A DNA stretch of 9,148 bases, from contig JAFOLN010000387.1 in NCBI GenBank assembly GCA_017419325.1, positions 1 through 9,148 of the forward strand. Reading direction: 5' to 3'. Below the pieces are notes generated by a model. That model had not been told where the DNA came from. It made no database searches and was given only the letters and a program-made list of their open reading frames with translations. Shown piece by piece: positions 1 through 6,615 of the stretch; within the stretch, counting starts at the first letter, position 1; every line of letters starts with the position of its first letter. Both the position numbers and the translations under genes were made by a program. This DNA is from Clostridia bacterium (GTDB taxonomy: Bacteria; Bacillota; Clostridia; Oscillospirales; RGIG577).

Positions 1-1
1 C

Positions 2-937
2 ACCTTCGACGAGCTGTTCGAGGGCACGAAGGCCATAGAGTGGGAGACGTATCTCCCCATGGACGCGGAGTTCCCCGTAAAGGGATACTCCTTAAATTCG
101 CAGCTTCATTCGGTGCCCGACTGTCAGGCCATCGTAAAGAAGGCCATAGTGGAGCGCTTGAAGGGCAAGTACAAAGTTTCCTGGTTCAAGGAGACGGGCG
201 CGAAGTACCAGATACAGTTCGCCATAATGAAAGACCGGGTGACGCTGCTTATAGACACCAGCGGCGAGGGACTTCATAAGCGCGGCTACAGACGGAACGC
301 GAACGAAGCGCCGCTTCGTGAAACGCTTGCGGCGGCGCTTGCATATATCGCGCGCTTCCATGAAGACGAACAGTTCGTCGACCCCATGTGCGGCTCCGGC
401 ACCATACTTATAGAGGCCGCCATGATAAGAACGAAGACGGCCCCGGGAATAAACCGCCGTTTCGCGGCGCAGCGCTGGGACAATTTCACGAAAAGCGCGT
501 GGAGCAGGGCCCGCGAAGAGGCGCGCTCGCAGGAGAAGGATGTAAAGCTGAAGCTTTTCGGCTACGATATAAGCGAAAATTCCGTGGCGCTTACGCTGGA
601 GAACGCAAAAAAGGCGGGCATGGATAAGCATATCACCGCAGAGAGGGCCGGCATAGCAAGGCTGAGGCTCCCCGAGGGCGGCGGCCTTATAGTTACGAAC
701 ACGCCCTACGGCGAGAGGATGCTTGAGCTTGAGCGGGCGAGGGAGATATATAAGACGCTGGGCGCGCTCTTTAAAAAGGTGGACGGCTGGCGGTATTTTA
801 TCATTTCCTCCGACAGCGAATTTGAAAAATACTTCGGGCAGAAGGCCGACAAGAGAAGAAAGCTCTACAACGGCATGATAAAGTGCGATTATTACCAGTA
901 TTACAAGCACGTAAAGAAAACGCCGCCAAAACGGTGA
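2..937 (+). CDS. THUMP-domain class I SAM-dependent RNA methyltransferase (RlmL/YpsC type), 5'-truncated
   Basis: This is the C-terminal 311 residues of an enzyme expected to transfer a methyl group from S-adenosylmethionine to a guanine of 23S rRNA. The frame is open from base 2, so the gene begins outside the window; against the roughly 380 residues I recall for YpsC-like proteins, some 65-75 are missing. Visible parts in order: the end of the THUMP RNA-binding region (about residues 1-85, with the family stretch SVPDCQAIVKKAI), the linker HKRGYR, APLRETLAAALAYIA, the SAM-binding loop DPMCGSGT at 127-134, and the catalytic motif IV. Motif IV reads NTPYG at 233-237 (nt 698-712), where NPPYG is usual. 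A basic C-terminus follows. The ATG at 59 is internal and is not the start. The family assignment is firm; the exact rRNA position is inferred from RlmL homology only. Confidence 0.93.
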   Translation, partial: TFDELFEGTKAIEWETYLPMDAEFPVKGYSLNSQLHSVPDCQAIVKKAIVERLKGKYKVSWFKETGAKYQIQFAIMKDRVTLLIDTSGEGLHKRGYRRNANEAPLRETLAAALAYIARFHEDEQFVDPMCGSGTILIEAAMIRTKTAPGINRRFAAQRWDNFTKSAWSRAREEARSQEKDVKLKLFGYDISENSVALTLENAKKAGMDKHITAERAGIARLRLPEGGGLIVTNTPYGERMLELERAREIYKTLGALFKKVDGWRYFIISSDSEFEKYFGQKADKRRKLYNGMIKCDYYQYYKHVKKTPPKR

Positions 938-1033
938 AAAGCGAAGCAAACAAACGAAAAGAGACGCAATGCGGATATAATCCGTAATATCGGGCATTTT
1001 TGCATATTGCCATATTTTCCGCATTTGACTTAT

Positions 1034-1039
1034 TATAAT
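1034..1039 (+). promoter_or_regulatory. -10 box of the groESL promoter
   Basis: A perfect TATAAT lies 8 bases before the CIRCE operator, which places the transcription start at about 1046, at the edge of CIRCE, as expected for HrcA-repressed operons. No good -35 element sits 16-18 bases upstream; the best options there are weak AT-rich hexamers near 1011-1017. A TTGACT at 1025-1030 is too close to pair with this -10 and too far from any other -10-like hexamer. Confidence 0.6.
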
Positions 1040-1047
1040 GACTGTAA

Positions 1048-1074
1048 TCAGCACTCAACAATGGCGAGTGCTAA
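1048..1074 (+). promoter_or_regulatory. CIRCE operator (HrcA-binding inverted repeat)
   Basis: TCAGCACTC and GAGTGCTAA are separated by 9 bases (1057-1065). The CIRCE consensus is TTAGCACTC-N9-GAGTGCTAA, so the only deviation is C for T at 1049. The element sits between the -10 box and groES, the canonical position. HrcA, itself a GroEL client, binds it to repress the operon when free GroEL is plentiful and releases it on heat stress. The hrcA gene is not in this window. Confidence 0.96.
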
Positions 1075-1105
1075 CAAAATAGCTTAATAATTTATCAGAT
1101 ATATG

Positions 1106-1112
1106 AAGGAGG
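1106..1112 (+). promoter_or_regulatory. groES ribosome binding site (decides the start)
   Basis: AAGGAGG lies 8 bases before the ATG at 1121. An in-frame ATG at 1103 directly abuts this Shine-Dalgarno site and has none of its own, so it would place the ribosome binding site inside the coding region. The true start is therefore 1121. Confidence 0.9.
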
Positions 1113-1120
1113 ACAATCTC

Positions 1121-1411
1121 ATGAAACTCAAACCCTTAGGCGACAGAGTCGTATTAAAGCTCGACGAAGTTATCGAAAAGACGAAGAGCGGCATCGTGCT
1201 TGCCGGCTCCGCAAAGGAAAAGCCGCAGACGGCTAAGGTCGTTGCAGTAGGCCCCGGCGGTATGGTTGACGGCAAGGAAGTTGCAATGGCAGTTAAACCG
1301 GGCGACACCGTACTTATAAACAAGTATACGGCATCCATGGGCGAAGTAAAGATAGACGACGAGGAATACCTCATCATCCGTCAGGGCGAAATACTTGCAA
1401 TCGTTGAATAA
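1121..1411 (+). CDS. groES: Co-chaperonin GroES (10 kDa)
   Basis: GroES forms the heptameric lid of the cytosolic GroEL folding chamber. From the ATG at 1121 the product is 96 residues, the normal family length. It starts with the typical MKLKPLGDRVVLK and has the mobile-loop region around residues 17-33 (EKTKSGIVLAGSAKEKPQ, with the hydrophobic IVL that contacts GroEL). The core follows (VVAVGPG, then GDTVLINKY), and it ends with EEYLIIRQGEILAIVE. It is the first gene of a two-gene operon, with groEL starting 38 bases downstream, and transcription is expected to be controlled by HrcA through the CIRCE element. Nothing is unusual apart from the misleading upstream ATG at 1103. Confidence 0.98.
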   Translation: MKLKPLGDRVVLKLDEVIEKTKSGIVLAGSAKEKPQTAKVVAVGPGGMVDGKEVAMAVKPGDTVLINKYTASMGEVKIDDEEYLIIRQGEILAIVE

Positions 1412-1449
1412 TCCGGCGAGAATCGATATTTGAAGGGAGATAATACTTT

Positions 1450-3081
1450 ATGGCAAAAGATATTTTATACAGCGAGGACGCGCGCAAGGCGCTGCTTACC
1501 GGCATTGACAAGCTTTCCGATACGGTCAAGATAACCCTGGGCCCGAAGGGCAGGAACGTGGTTCTTGACAAGAAATTCGGCGGCCCCCTCATCACCAACG
1601 ACGGTGTTACCATCGCAAAGGAAATAGAGCTTGACGACCCCTTTGAGAACATGGGCGCACAGCTCGTACGCGAGGTCGCAACGAAGACGAACGACATCGC
1701 AGGCGACGGCACCACCACCGCAACTCTGCTTGCGCAGGCAATCATCCGCGAGGGCATGAAGAACGTTGCCGCAGGCGCAAACCCGATGATCTTAAAGCGC
1801 GGCATACAGAAGGCAGTTGACGTTGCGGTTTCCGCAATCGGCGACCACAGCCAGCAGATAAACGGCACGAAGGACATCGCCCGCGTTGCGACCATCTCCG
1901 CAGGCGACGAGTTCATAGGAAAGATCATAGCCGACGCTATGGATAAGGTAACCACCGAGGGCGTTATCACCGTTGAGGAGTCGAGAACGGCCGAGACCTA
2001 CGTTGAAATCGTAGAAGGCATGCAGTTCGACCGCGGCTACATCTCGCCCTACATGATAACCGACAACGACAAGATGGAAGCAGTTCTTGACGACGCGTAC
2101 ATCCTCCTCGTTGAGAAGACCATCTCCAACATTCAGGACGTGCTGCCGCTCCTCGAGCAGGTTGTTCAGGCAGGCAAGAAGCTTCTCATAATCGCCGAGG
2201 ATGTTGACGGCGAGGCTCTTGCAACGATACTCGTAAACAAGCTGCGCGGCACCTTCACCTGCGTATGCGTAAAGGCTCCGGGCTTCGGCGACAGACGTAC
2301 CGAAATGCTCAAGGATATCGCAATCCTCACCGGCGGCCAGCTCATCTCCGAGAAGCTGGGTCTCGACCTTAAGGAAACGCAGATGGAGCAGCTCGGCCGT
2401 GCAAAGCAGGTAATCGTATCGAAGGATAAGACGATAATCGTAGGCGGCATGGGCGACAGCGAAGAGGTTAAGGCAAGAGTATCCGAGATAAAGACTCAGC
2501 TCGACCTCACCACCTCCGAGTTCGACCGCGAGAAGTTAAGCGAGCGTATAGCAAAGCTGTCCGGCGGCGTTGCAGTCCTCAACGTAGGCGCTGCTACCGA
2601 GACGGAAATGAAGGATAAGAAGTTAAGAATAGAGGACGCCCTTGCGGCTACCCGCGCAGCGGCAGAGGAAGGCATCATCGCCGGCGGCGGCAGCGCGCTC
2701 TTAAATGTAATCCCCGAGGTTGAGGCTCTGCTCCAGATAACCGACGGCGACGAAAAGACGGGCGTTAAGATAATCATGAAGGCTCTTGAGGAGCCTGTAC
2801 GCCAGATCGCGAAGAACGCAGGCCTTGAGGGCTCGATAATCATCGACACCATAAAGAAGGCAAAGGATAAGAACTGCGGCTTCGACGCGGCTAAGGAAGA
2901 GTACGTTGACATGATAGAGGCCGGCATCGTTGACCCCGCAAAGGTAACGAGAAGCGCTCTTGAGAACGCGGCTTCCGTTGCGGCTATGGTGCTCACTACC
3001 GAGGCCATTGTTACCGACAAGAAGGAAGAGAACGCGGCTCCTCCGATGCCCCCCATGGGCGGCGGCATGGGCATGTACTAA
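1450..3081 (+). CDS. groEL: Chaperonin GroEL (60 kDa)
   Basis: GroEL is an ATP-driven double-ring chaperone that encapsulates non-native proteins under the GroES lid. The product is 543 residues, full length for the family. Visible landmarks: the ATP-binding TLGPKGRNVVLD near residues 29-40, the conserved Asp51 in ITNDGVTIAKEIE (equivalent to E. coli Asp52), the phosphate-binding GDGTTTAT loop near 85-92, and the equatorial RIEDALAATRAAAEEGIIAGGG, whose Asp matches the catalytic Asp398 of E. coli. The C-terminal tail is a short GGGMGMY rather than a long GGM repeat. An AAGGGAGA site at 1433-1440 lies 9 bases before the ATG. The codon pattern (many GCA, GTT, AAG and ATC) is that of a highly expressed gene. 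It is co-transcribed with groES and ends at the terminator 3114-3149. Confidence 0.99.
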   Translation: MAKDILYSEDARKALLTGIDKLSDTVKITLGPKGRNVVLDKKFGGPLITNDGVTIAKEIELDDPFENMGAQLVREVATKTNDIAGDGTTTATLLAQAIIREGMKNVAAGANPMILKRGIQKAVDVAVSAIGDHSQQINGTKDIARVATISAGDEFIGKIIADAMDKVTTEGVITVEESRTAETYVEIVEGMQFDRGYISPYMITDNDKMEAVLDDAYILLVEKTISNIQDVLPLLEQVVQAGKKLLIIAEDVDGEALATILVNKLRGTFTCVCVKAPGFGDRRTEMLKDIAILTGGQLISEKLGLDLKETQMEQLGRAKQVIVSKDKTIIVGGMGDSEEVKARVSEIKTQLDLTTSEFDREKLSERIAKLSGGVAVLNVGAATETEMKDKKLRIEDALAATRAAAEEGIIAGGGSALLNVIPEVEALLQITDGDEKTGVKIIMKALEEPVRQIAKNAGLEGSIIIDTIKKAKDKNCGFDAAKEEYVDMIEAGIVDPAKVTRSALENAASVAAMVLTTEAIVTDKKEENAAPPMPPMGGGMGMY

Positions 3082-3113
3082 GCCGACAGAACGAAACGGA
3101 TATGAACCAAAGT

Positions 3114-3149
3114 CAGGGCTCCCGATATTTCGGGAGCCCTGTTTATTTA
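3114..3149 (+). terminator. Rho-independent terminator of groESL
   Basis: CAGGGCTCCCGA (3114-3125) and TCGGGAGCCCTG (3130-3141) form a perfect 12-bp stem with the 4-base loop TATT. A T-rich tail (TTTATTTA) follows. It lies 32 bases after the groEL stop codon. Confidence 0.93.
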
Positions 3150-3207
3150 TGATGAGAAAAAATGACACGAAATGTGACAAAAAGTTCTTAAATTTGACGC
3201 GCGGATA

Positions 3208-3236
3208 TTGACATTTTATACCCTGTAATATACATT
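3208..3236 (+). promoter_or_regulatory. Sigma-A-type promoter of the LRR gene
   Basis: A consensus -35 TTGACA (3208-3213) is followed, after 17 bases, by TACATT (3231-3236), which matches TATAAT at 4 of 6 positions. Transcription would start near 3243 and leave a leader of about 75 bases before the ATG at 3319. I recognise no riboswitch in that leader. Confidence 0.6.
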
Positions 3237-3318
3237 CTAAGTGAGGGGACAAACGGCTTAAAAATGCCCCGGAAGCTGAGGATATTAAAAGGTATCGAAT
3301 AAAAAGGAGGCGCGAAAA

Positions 3319-4683
3319 ATGAAAAGAAAGATCATATGTCTTATTACAGCCGTACTCATGTGCGCGGCGCTCCTGCCTGCGGCGGCGCTTGCGGCCGATG
3401 CGGACTATTCTTATGATGCGACCGTAACGGGAGGCAGTATAGGCATCGACACGGCCACGGGCACGGTGGCATCGGCCGACGAGACCGTGACGAGCGTTAT
3501 AATTCCCGAAGCAATCGAGGGGTATGACTGCACCGTAACGGCAATAGGCGCTTTCGCATTCTCCGGCTGCGAAAGCCTTAAAAGCGTGACCATGCCCGAT
3601 ACGGTCACGACGATAGGCTACGGCGCGTTCTCGGGGTGCCGCGCTCTTGAATCGATACATATACCGGCGGGCGTAACGACCATAGAAGACAGCGTGTTCA
3701 GCGACTGCAGTTCGCTGAAAGCAATCACTCTCGACCCCGCAAATAAGGATTTCTATATTCAGGACGGCGCTCTCATAAGAAAGAGCGACAATACGCTTGT
3801 GGCATTTCCGGCCGCCATGGAGACCGACGTATTTACCGTTCCCGCAGGCGTCAGGGTGATAGGCACTTATGCCTTTTCATACAATTCCGGGCTTAAATCC
3901 GTCATCATACCCGACACGGTGACGGGGATAGGCTTCGGCGCGTTCATGGGATGCAAAAACCTTGAATCCGTCGTGATATCGGGCAGCGTAAAAAGGATAG
4001 AGGAGCAGGCGTTCGGGGCATGCCCGAAGCTTTCATCCGTTACGCTTTCCGAGGGCATTGAAGTAATCGGAACGCTCGCGTTCTACGAATGCAAAAGCCT
4101 TTCGGCCATCGTTATTCCCGAAAGCGTGACCGAAATAGAGAACCACTGCTTCACGGGATGTGAGTCTCTGAAGCATATCAATATACCGAAAAACGTCAGT
4201 CAGATAGGTTTTGAAACGTTCGCGGGATGCGAGAGCCTTGAATGGGTGAGCATCCCCGCGAAGGTGGATTATATAGGCGGCACCGCGTTTGACCGCTGCA
4301 CGTCGCTTTCCCGCATTTATTACGAAGGAAGCCGCGGACAGTGGAACGATATCATGGTAGACTGGGGCAACGAACGGCTTCAGGACGTTCGTATCATATA
4401 TAACAGCTCCGCCCCGCGAAACGGCCCCGATACGATCACGGACGAGACGACGGGAGAGAGCGTAAGCTATTCATGTTCGGGAAGCACGATATCGCTTACG
4501 GGCGATATCTCCTCCGCGGCTCCCGTATACGTTGCCGTGTACGATGAAAACGGGAAAATGACTGATGTCTCGGTCATAAATACCCCCAAAACGGTCACGT
4601 TCAGCGGCGTATCCGCGCAGATAATCTGGGCAGACGCCTTAAGCTGCCTTCCCAAGGCCGAGAGCGTGAACATCGACTTTTAA
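3319..4683 (+). CDS. Secreted leucine-rich-repeat protein (BspA/LRR_5 type)
   Basis: A 454-residue exported protein of unknown specific role; BspA-type repeats are generally associated with surface adhesion or binding. Residues 1-25 are a signal peptide (basic MKRK, hydrophobic core, probable ALA cleavage site). From about residue 57 to 345 there are leucine-rich repeats with exact 23-residue spacing, and residues 340-363 (QWNDIM to VRIIYN) form the usual cap of these arrays. Residues 370-454 form a beta-rich tail containing YVAVYDENGKMTDV and IIWADALSCLPKAE. It resembles a C-terminal module I recall from other clostridial surface proteins. No LPXTG, SLH or clear cell-wall-binding motif is visible, so it may be released or held by that tail. 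AAGGAGG at 3304-3310 sets the start with 8-base spacing. It stands alone between a promoter and a terminator. Confidence 0.92.
   Translation: MKRKIICLITAVLMCAALLPAAALAADADYSYDATVTGGSIGIDTATGTVASADETVTSVIIPEAIEGYDCTVTAIGAFAFSGCESLKSVTMPDTVTTIGYGAFSGCRALESIHIPAGVTTIEDSVFSDCSSLKAITLDPANKDFYIQDGALIRKSDNTLVAFPAAMETDVFTVPAGVRVIGTYAFSYNSGLKSVIIPDTVTGIGFGAFMGCKNLESVVISGSVKRIEEQAFGACPKLSSVTLSEGIEVIGTLAFYECKSLSAIVIPESVTEIENHCFTGCESLKHINIPKNVSQIGFETFAGCESLEWVSIPAKVDYIGGTAFDRCTSLSRIYYEGSRGQWNDIMVDWGNERLQDVRIIYNSSAPRNGPDTITDETTGESVSYSCSGSTISLTGDISSAAPVYVAVYDENGKMTDVSVINTPKTVTFSGVSAQIIWADALSCLPKAESVNIDF
3556..4353 (+). repeat. Array of ten 23-residue leucine-rich repeats within the secreted protein
   Basis: Units of the form [A]F-x-x-C-x-x-L-x-x-[VI]-x-[IL]-P-x-x-V-x-x-I-x-x-x begin at residues 80, 103, 126, 185, 208, 231, 254, 277, 300 and 323. 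The 59-residue gap between units three and four holds the insertion LDPANKDFYIQDGALIRKSD, a variation often seen in LRR_5 proteins. The repeat is visible at protein level; the DNA copies have diverged. Confidence 0.9.
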
Positions 4684-4706
4684 AGGCGAATATCTTCCGT
4701 AAAGAG

Positions 4707-4735
4707 CGCCGTCCTTTCGAAAGGACGGCGTTTTT
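4707..4735 (+). terminator. Rho-independent terminator after the LRR gene
   Basis: CGCCGTCCTTT (4707-4717) pairs with AAAGGACGGCG (4720-4730), followed directly by TTTTT. With sterically required unpairing at the tip the stem is about 10 bp with a TCGA loop. It lies 23 bases after the stop codon. Confidence 0.93.
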
Positions 4736-4736
4736 C

Positions 4737-4765
4737 TTGTATTCGCGGCCGTGTTGTGGTATACT
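4737..4765 (+). promoter_or_regulatory. Extended -10 promoter for the reductase operon
   Basis: TGGTATACT (4757-4765) is an extended -10 box: TG, one base, then TATACT at 5 of 6 matches. A weak -35 TTGTAT (4737-4742) sits at the ideal 17-base spacing. The -35 begins just after the T-run of the preceding terminator, so the two transcription units are packed back to back. Confidence 0.6.
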
Positions 4766-4773
4766 TACCAAAA

Positions 4774-4779
4774 AAGGAG
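4774..4779 (+). promoter_or_regulatory. Ribosome binding site deciding the reductase start
   Basis: AAGGAG lies 7 bases before the ATG at 4787. An in-frame GTG at 4751 lies upstream of the predicted -10 box and has no Shine-Dalgarno site, so the ATG at 4787 is the start. Confidence 0.85.
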
Positions 4780-4786
4780 TTACGCT

Positions 4787-5527
4787 ATGCCTAAGACCGT
4801 GCTTATAACGGGCGCGTCCCGCGGTATAGGGCGCGCCTGCGCCCTCGGATTTGCCGCGCGCGGGATGAACGTCGTAATAAATTATAATAAGAGCGAGGCG
4901 GAGGCCAAAAGCCTGCGCGCCGAGATAGAAGCGGCATACGGGAATGTGCGCGCCCTTACGGTAAAGGCCGACGTCTCCGACGCGGGAGAAGTTTCGGCCA
5001 TGTTCGAGGTAATAACCGCGGAGTTCGGCGGCGCCGATATACTTGTAAACAACGCGGGAATTTCCATAAGCGGCCTTTTTACCGATATAACGGACGCTGA
5101 GCGCGACCGTGTTTTCGGCGTGAACGTCTACGGCGCGTTTAACTGCACGCGGGCGGCGCTTCCGTATATGATACACGAAAAGTACGGGCGTATAATAAAC
5201 ATATCCTCCATGTGGGGCGTTTCCGGCGCGTCATGCGAGGTGCATTATTCCGCGTCCAAGGCGGCTCTCATAGGCTTTACCCGAGCGCTTTCAAAGGAGC
5301 TTGCCCCCTCGGGCATAACGGTGAACGCGGTGGCCCCCGGCGTTATAGACACGGACATGAACGCCCGGCTTGACGGGGACGCCATGCGCGCCCTCTGCGA
5401 GGAAACGCCCGTGGGCAGGCTCGGCGCCCCCCGTGACGTGGCGGCGGCGGTATTGTTCCTTTCGTCGGACGAAGCGGGCTTCATCACGGGGCAGACCGTA
5501 ACGGTGGACGGCGGCTTTCTTATGTAG
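4787..5527 (+). CDS. ymfI: Short-chain dehydrogenase/reductase, probably YmfI-type EF-P 5-aminopentanone reductase
   Basis: A cytosolic NADP(H)-dependent Rossmann-fold reductase of 246 residues, normal for the family. The cofactor loop TGASRGIG is at 8-15, and NNAG at 88-91. The catalytic set is complete: Asn113, Ser141, Tyr154 and Lys158. The C-terminal substrate loop is APGVIDTDMN, and the family ending GFITGQTVTVDGGF is intact. Overall it resembles FabG, but the active-site stretch W143-G-V-S-G-A-S-C-E-V152 matches what I recall of B. subtilis YmfI (SSIWGETGASCEV) rather than FabG. YmfI reduces 5-aminopentanone on a lysine of elongation factor P to 5-aminopentanol. No fatty-acid synthesis genes are nearby, which also argues against FabG. 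It heads an apparent operon; the next gene starts 13 bases after its stop. The SDR family is certain; the YmfI assignment is moderately confident. Confidence 0.9.
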   Translation: MPKTVLITGASRGIGRACALGFAARGMNVVINYNKSEAEAKSLRAEIEAAYGNVRALTVKADVSDAGEVSAMFEVITAEFGGADILVNNAGISISGLFTDITDAERDRVFGVNVYGAFNCTRAALPYMIHEKYGRIINISSMWGVSGASCEVHYSASKAALIGFTRALSKELAPSGITVNAVAPGVIDTDMNARLDGDAMRALCEETPVGRLGAPRDVAAAVLFLSSDEAGFITGQTVTVDGGFLM

Positions 5528-5540
5528 GTGAGGTGAGACT

Positions 5541-5954
5541 GTGGCATACTTTGTGTTTTTTGTTATACTGATAGTTATAGTCATTTTAGGCTTGTCTTAT
5601 ATGCGTTCAAGACGGGGCGGTTCCGCGTCCTACGATCCGTTTCGCACCTACGGCGAAAACCGTGACGAACAGGGCGAAGCGGGAAAGCACACTCGCCTTT
5701 CCGCGGGACGCTATGTCATTGACGAGGACATAGAGGCGGGAAAGTATGACTTTTTGCTCATATCGGGCGAGGGAATGCTAAAATACCGCGATTTTCAGGA
5801 GAGTGAATATTCGGCGGAGATCGAATTCGGCTTTTCGGGCGCAAGGCAGTCCACAAGATACAGAAATCTTGTATGTGCACGGGGCGGAGAGCTTGTTTTA
5901 ACGGGCTCGCTTGTGCTTGAGGTGCGAAATTCGACCAGGACCGTTGTAAATTGA
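5541..5954 (+). CDS. Small membrane-anchored protein of unknown function
   Basis: A 137-residue protein that I do not recognise by name. Residues 3-20 form one strongly hydrophobic transmembrane helix (YFVFFVILIVIVILGLSY), followed by basic MRSRRGG, which suggests the C-terminal part may stay on the cytoplasmic side. A polar linker runs to about residue 53. Residues 54-137 look like a compact beta domain starting with LSAGRYVIDEDIEAGKYDF, a pattern I recall from small clostridial lipoproteins and envelope proteins (G-x-Y-x-[VI]-G/D-x-D-I-x-A-G-x-Y). The start is a GTG; the overlapping AGGTGAGGTGA at 5526-5536 serves as ribosome binding site close to the stop codon of the reductase, so translation is probably coupled. 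The next ATG (5601) would remove the whole membrane helix. No function can be assigned. Confidence 0.8.
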   Translation: MAYFVFFVILIVIVILGLSYMRSRRGGSASYDPFRTYGENRDEQGEAGKHTRLSAGRYVIDEDIEAGKYDFLLISGEGMLKYRDFQESEYSAEIEFGFSGARQSTRYRNLVCARGGELVLTGSLVLEVRNSTRTVVN

Positions 5955-5990
5955 CATATTATTTGAATAATATAAGGGAGGAAATATTTT

Positions 5991-6542
5991 ATGAAGGTTT
6001 TTATCGCTTTTGCAGGGCCGAGGCTCAAGGGAAACACGGCGCAGCTTATGAACGCGTTCATCGACGGCATGAAGTCCCAGAAGCCCGACGCCGAGTACAT
6101 TGACGGCAAGGTATATCAGAAGAAGATAAACTACTGCCGCGGCTGTGAGATGTGCAAGACCACGACGGGCGTATGCGTTCAGCATGACGAGATGTTCGAT
6201 ATGTACGACGAAATTTTTGACAGCGACGTGCTTATCATGGCGGCCCCCACGTATTGGTTCAACATATCGGGTCAGCTCAAGGTGTTCCTTGACAGACTCT
6301 ACGGCATGAAGGCGGGCGGCATGAGAAACAAGGCGCTTGTATACATAACTACGTTCGGCGACGTGGACGAGTACGCGTCGGGCGCGCACAATGCCGTGAA
6401 CTCCATAAAGGAGATATCGGAATACTTAAGCGTGCCTTACTGCGCGGTATACGCGTCAACGGGCATGGGCGGCGTATCGAAGGCTGCGCTTGAGAAGGCA
6501 TATAAGCAGGGAGCGGAGCTTGCGAAGTCCATAAAGAAGTAG
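5991..6542 (+). CDS. Flavodoxin-fold FMN protein with a four-cysteine motif (iron-sulfur flavoprotein-like)
   Basis: A 183-residue cytosolic flavoprotein of the NADPH-dependent FMN reductase/iron-sulfur flavoprotein superfamily, probably an electron carrier or small reductase. The N-terminal phosphate-binding loop is AGPRLKGNTAQL (8-19), the flavin-ring loop is APTYWFNISGQLKVFLDR (85-102), and a second flavin region is TTFGD near 120-124. Between them, Cys49, Cys52, Cys55 and Cys62 make CX2CX2CX6C. This fits the compact [4Fe-4S] motif (CX2CX2CX4-7C) of archaeal and clostridial iron-sulfur flavoproteins. GGGAGGA at 5976-5982 lies 8 bases before the ATG. It follows the small membrane protein by 36 bases with no terminator between, so it is probably the last gene of the operon. 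Substrate unknown. Confidence 0.9.
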   Translation: MKVFIAFAGPRLKGNTAQLMNAFIDGMKSQKPDAEYIDGKVYQKKINYCRGCEMCKTTTGVCVQHDEMFDMYDEIFDSDVLIMAAPTYWFNISGQLKVFLDRLYGMKAGGMRNKALVYITTFGDVDEYASGAHNAVNSIKEISEYLSVPYCAVYASTGMGGVSKAALEKAYKQGAELAKSIKK

Positions 6543-6575
6543 GAAGTTTATAAACAGCATATAAATAAAACGATG

Positions 6576-6615
6576 GCCCGCCGCGACGTCTTTCTTTCAA
6601 AGCATTACGGCGGGT
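6576..6615 (+). other. Hairpin downstream of the flavoprotein gene, possible weak terminator
   Basis: GCCCGCCG (6576-6583) pairs with CGGCGGGT (6608-6615) in 8 bp including one G-T pair. The 24-base loop holds a smaller CTTT/AAAG hairpin at 6590-6602. No T-run follows (CTTATC), so termination would be inefficient. This is the only candidate end for the three-gene operon. Confidence 0.35.

Noticed and set aside
970..986. Small inverted repeat TGCGGAT/ATCCGTA as terminator of the methyltransferase gene
   Set aside because: The loop is only 3 bases, one pair is G-T and no T-run follows directly. It is too weak to call.
1025..1030. TTGACT as a -35 element for groESL
   Set aside because: It is only 3 bases from the TATAAT at 1034-1039, and no -10-like hexamer lies 16-18 bases downstream, where the CIRCE element sits.
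92..1054. Long minus-strand open frames opposite the methyltransferase and groEL
   Set aside because: They mirror strongly coding plus-strand genes, have no ribosome binding sites and cross the groESL promoter region.
3243..3303. Leader of the LRR gene as a riboswitch (GGGG and CCCC runs about 18 bases apart)
   Set aside because: Only a four-pair helix can be drawn and no core motif of a riboswitch class known to me is present.
5951..5976. TTGACA with TATAAG as a private promoter of the flavoprotein gene
   Set aside because: The spacer is 14 bases, too short for a sigma-A promoter, and no better -10 exists at 16-18 bases.
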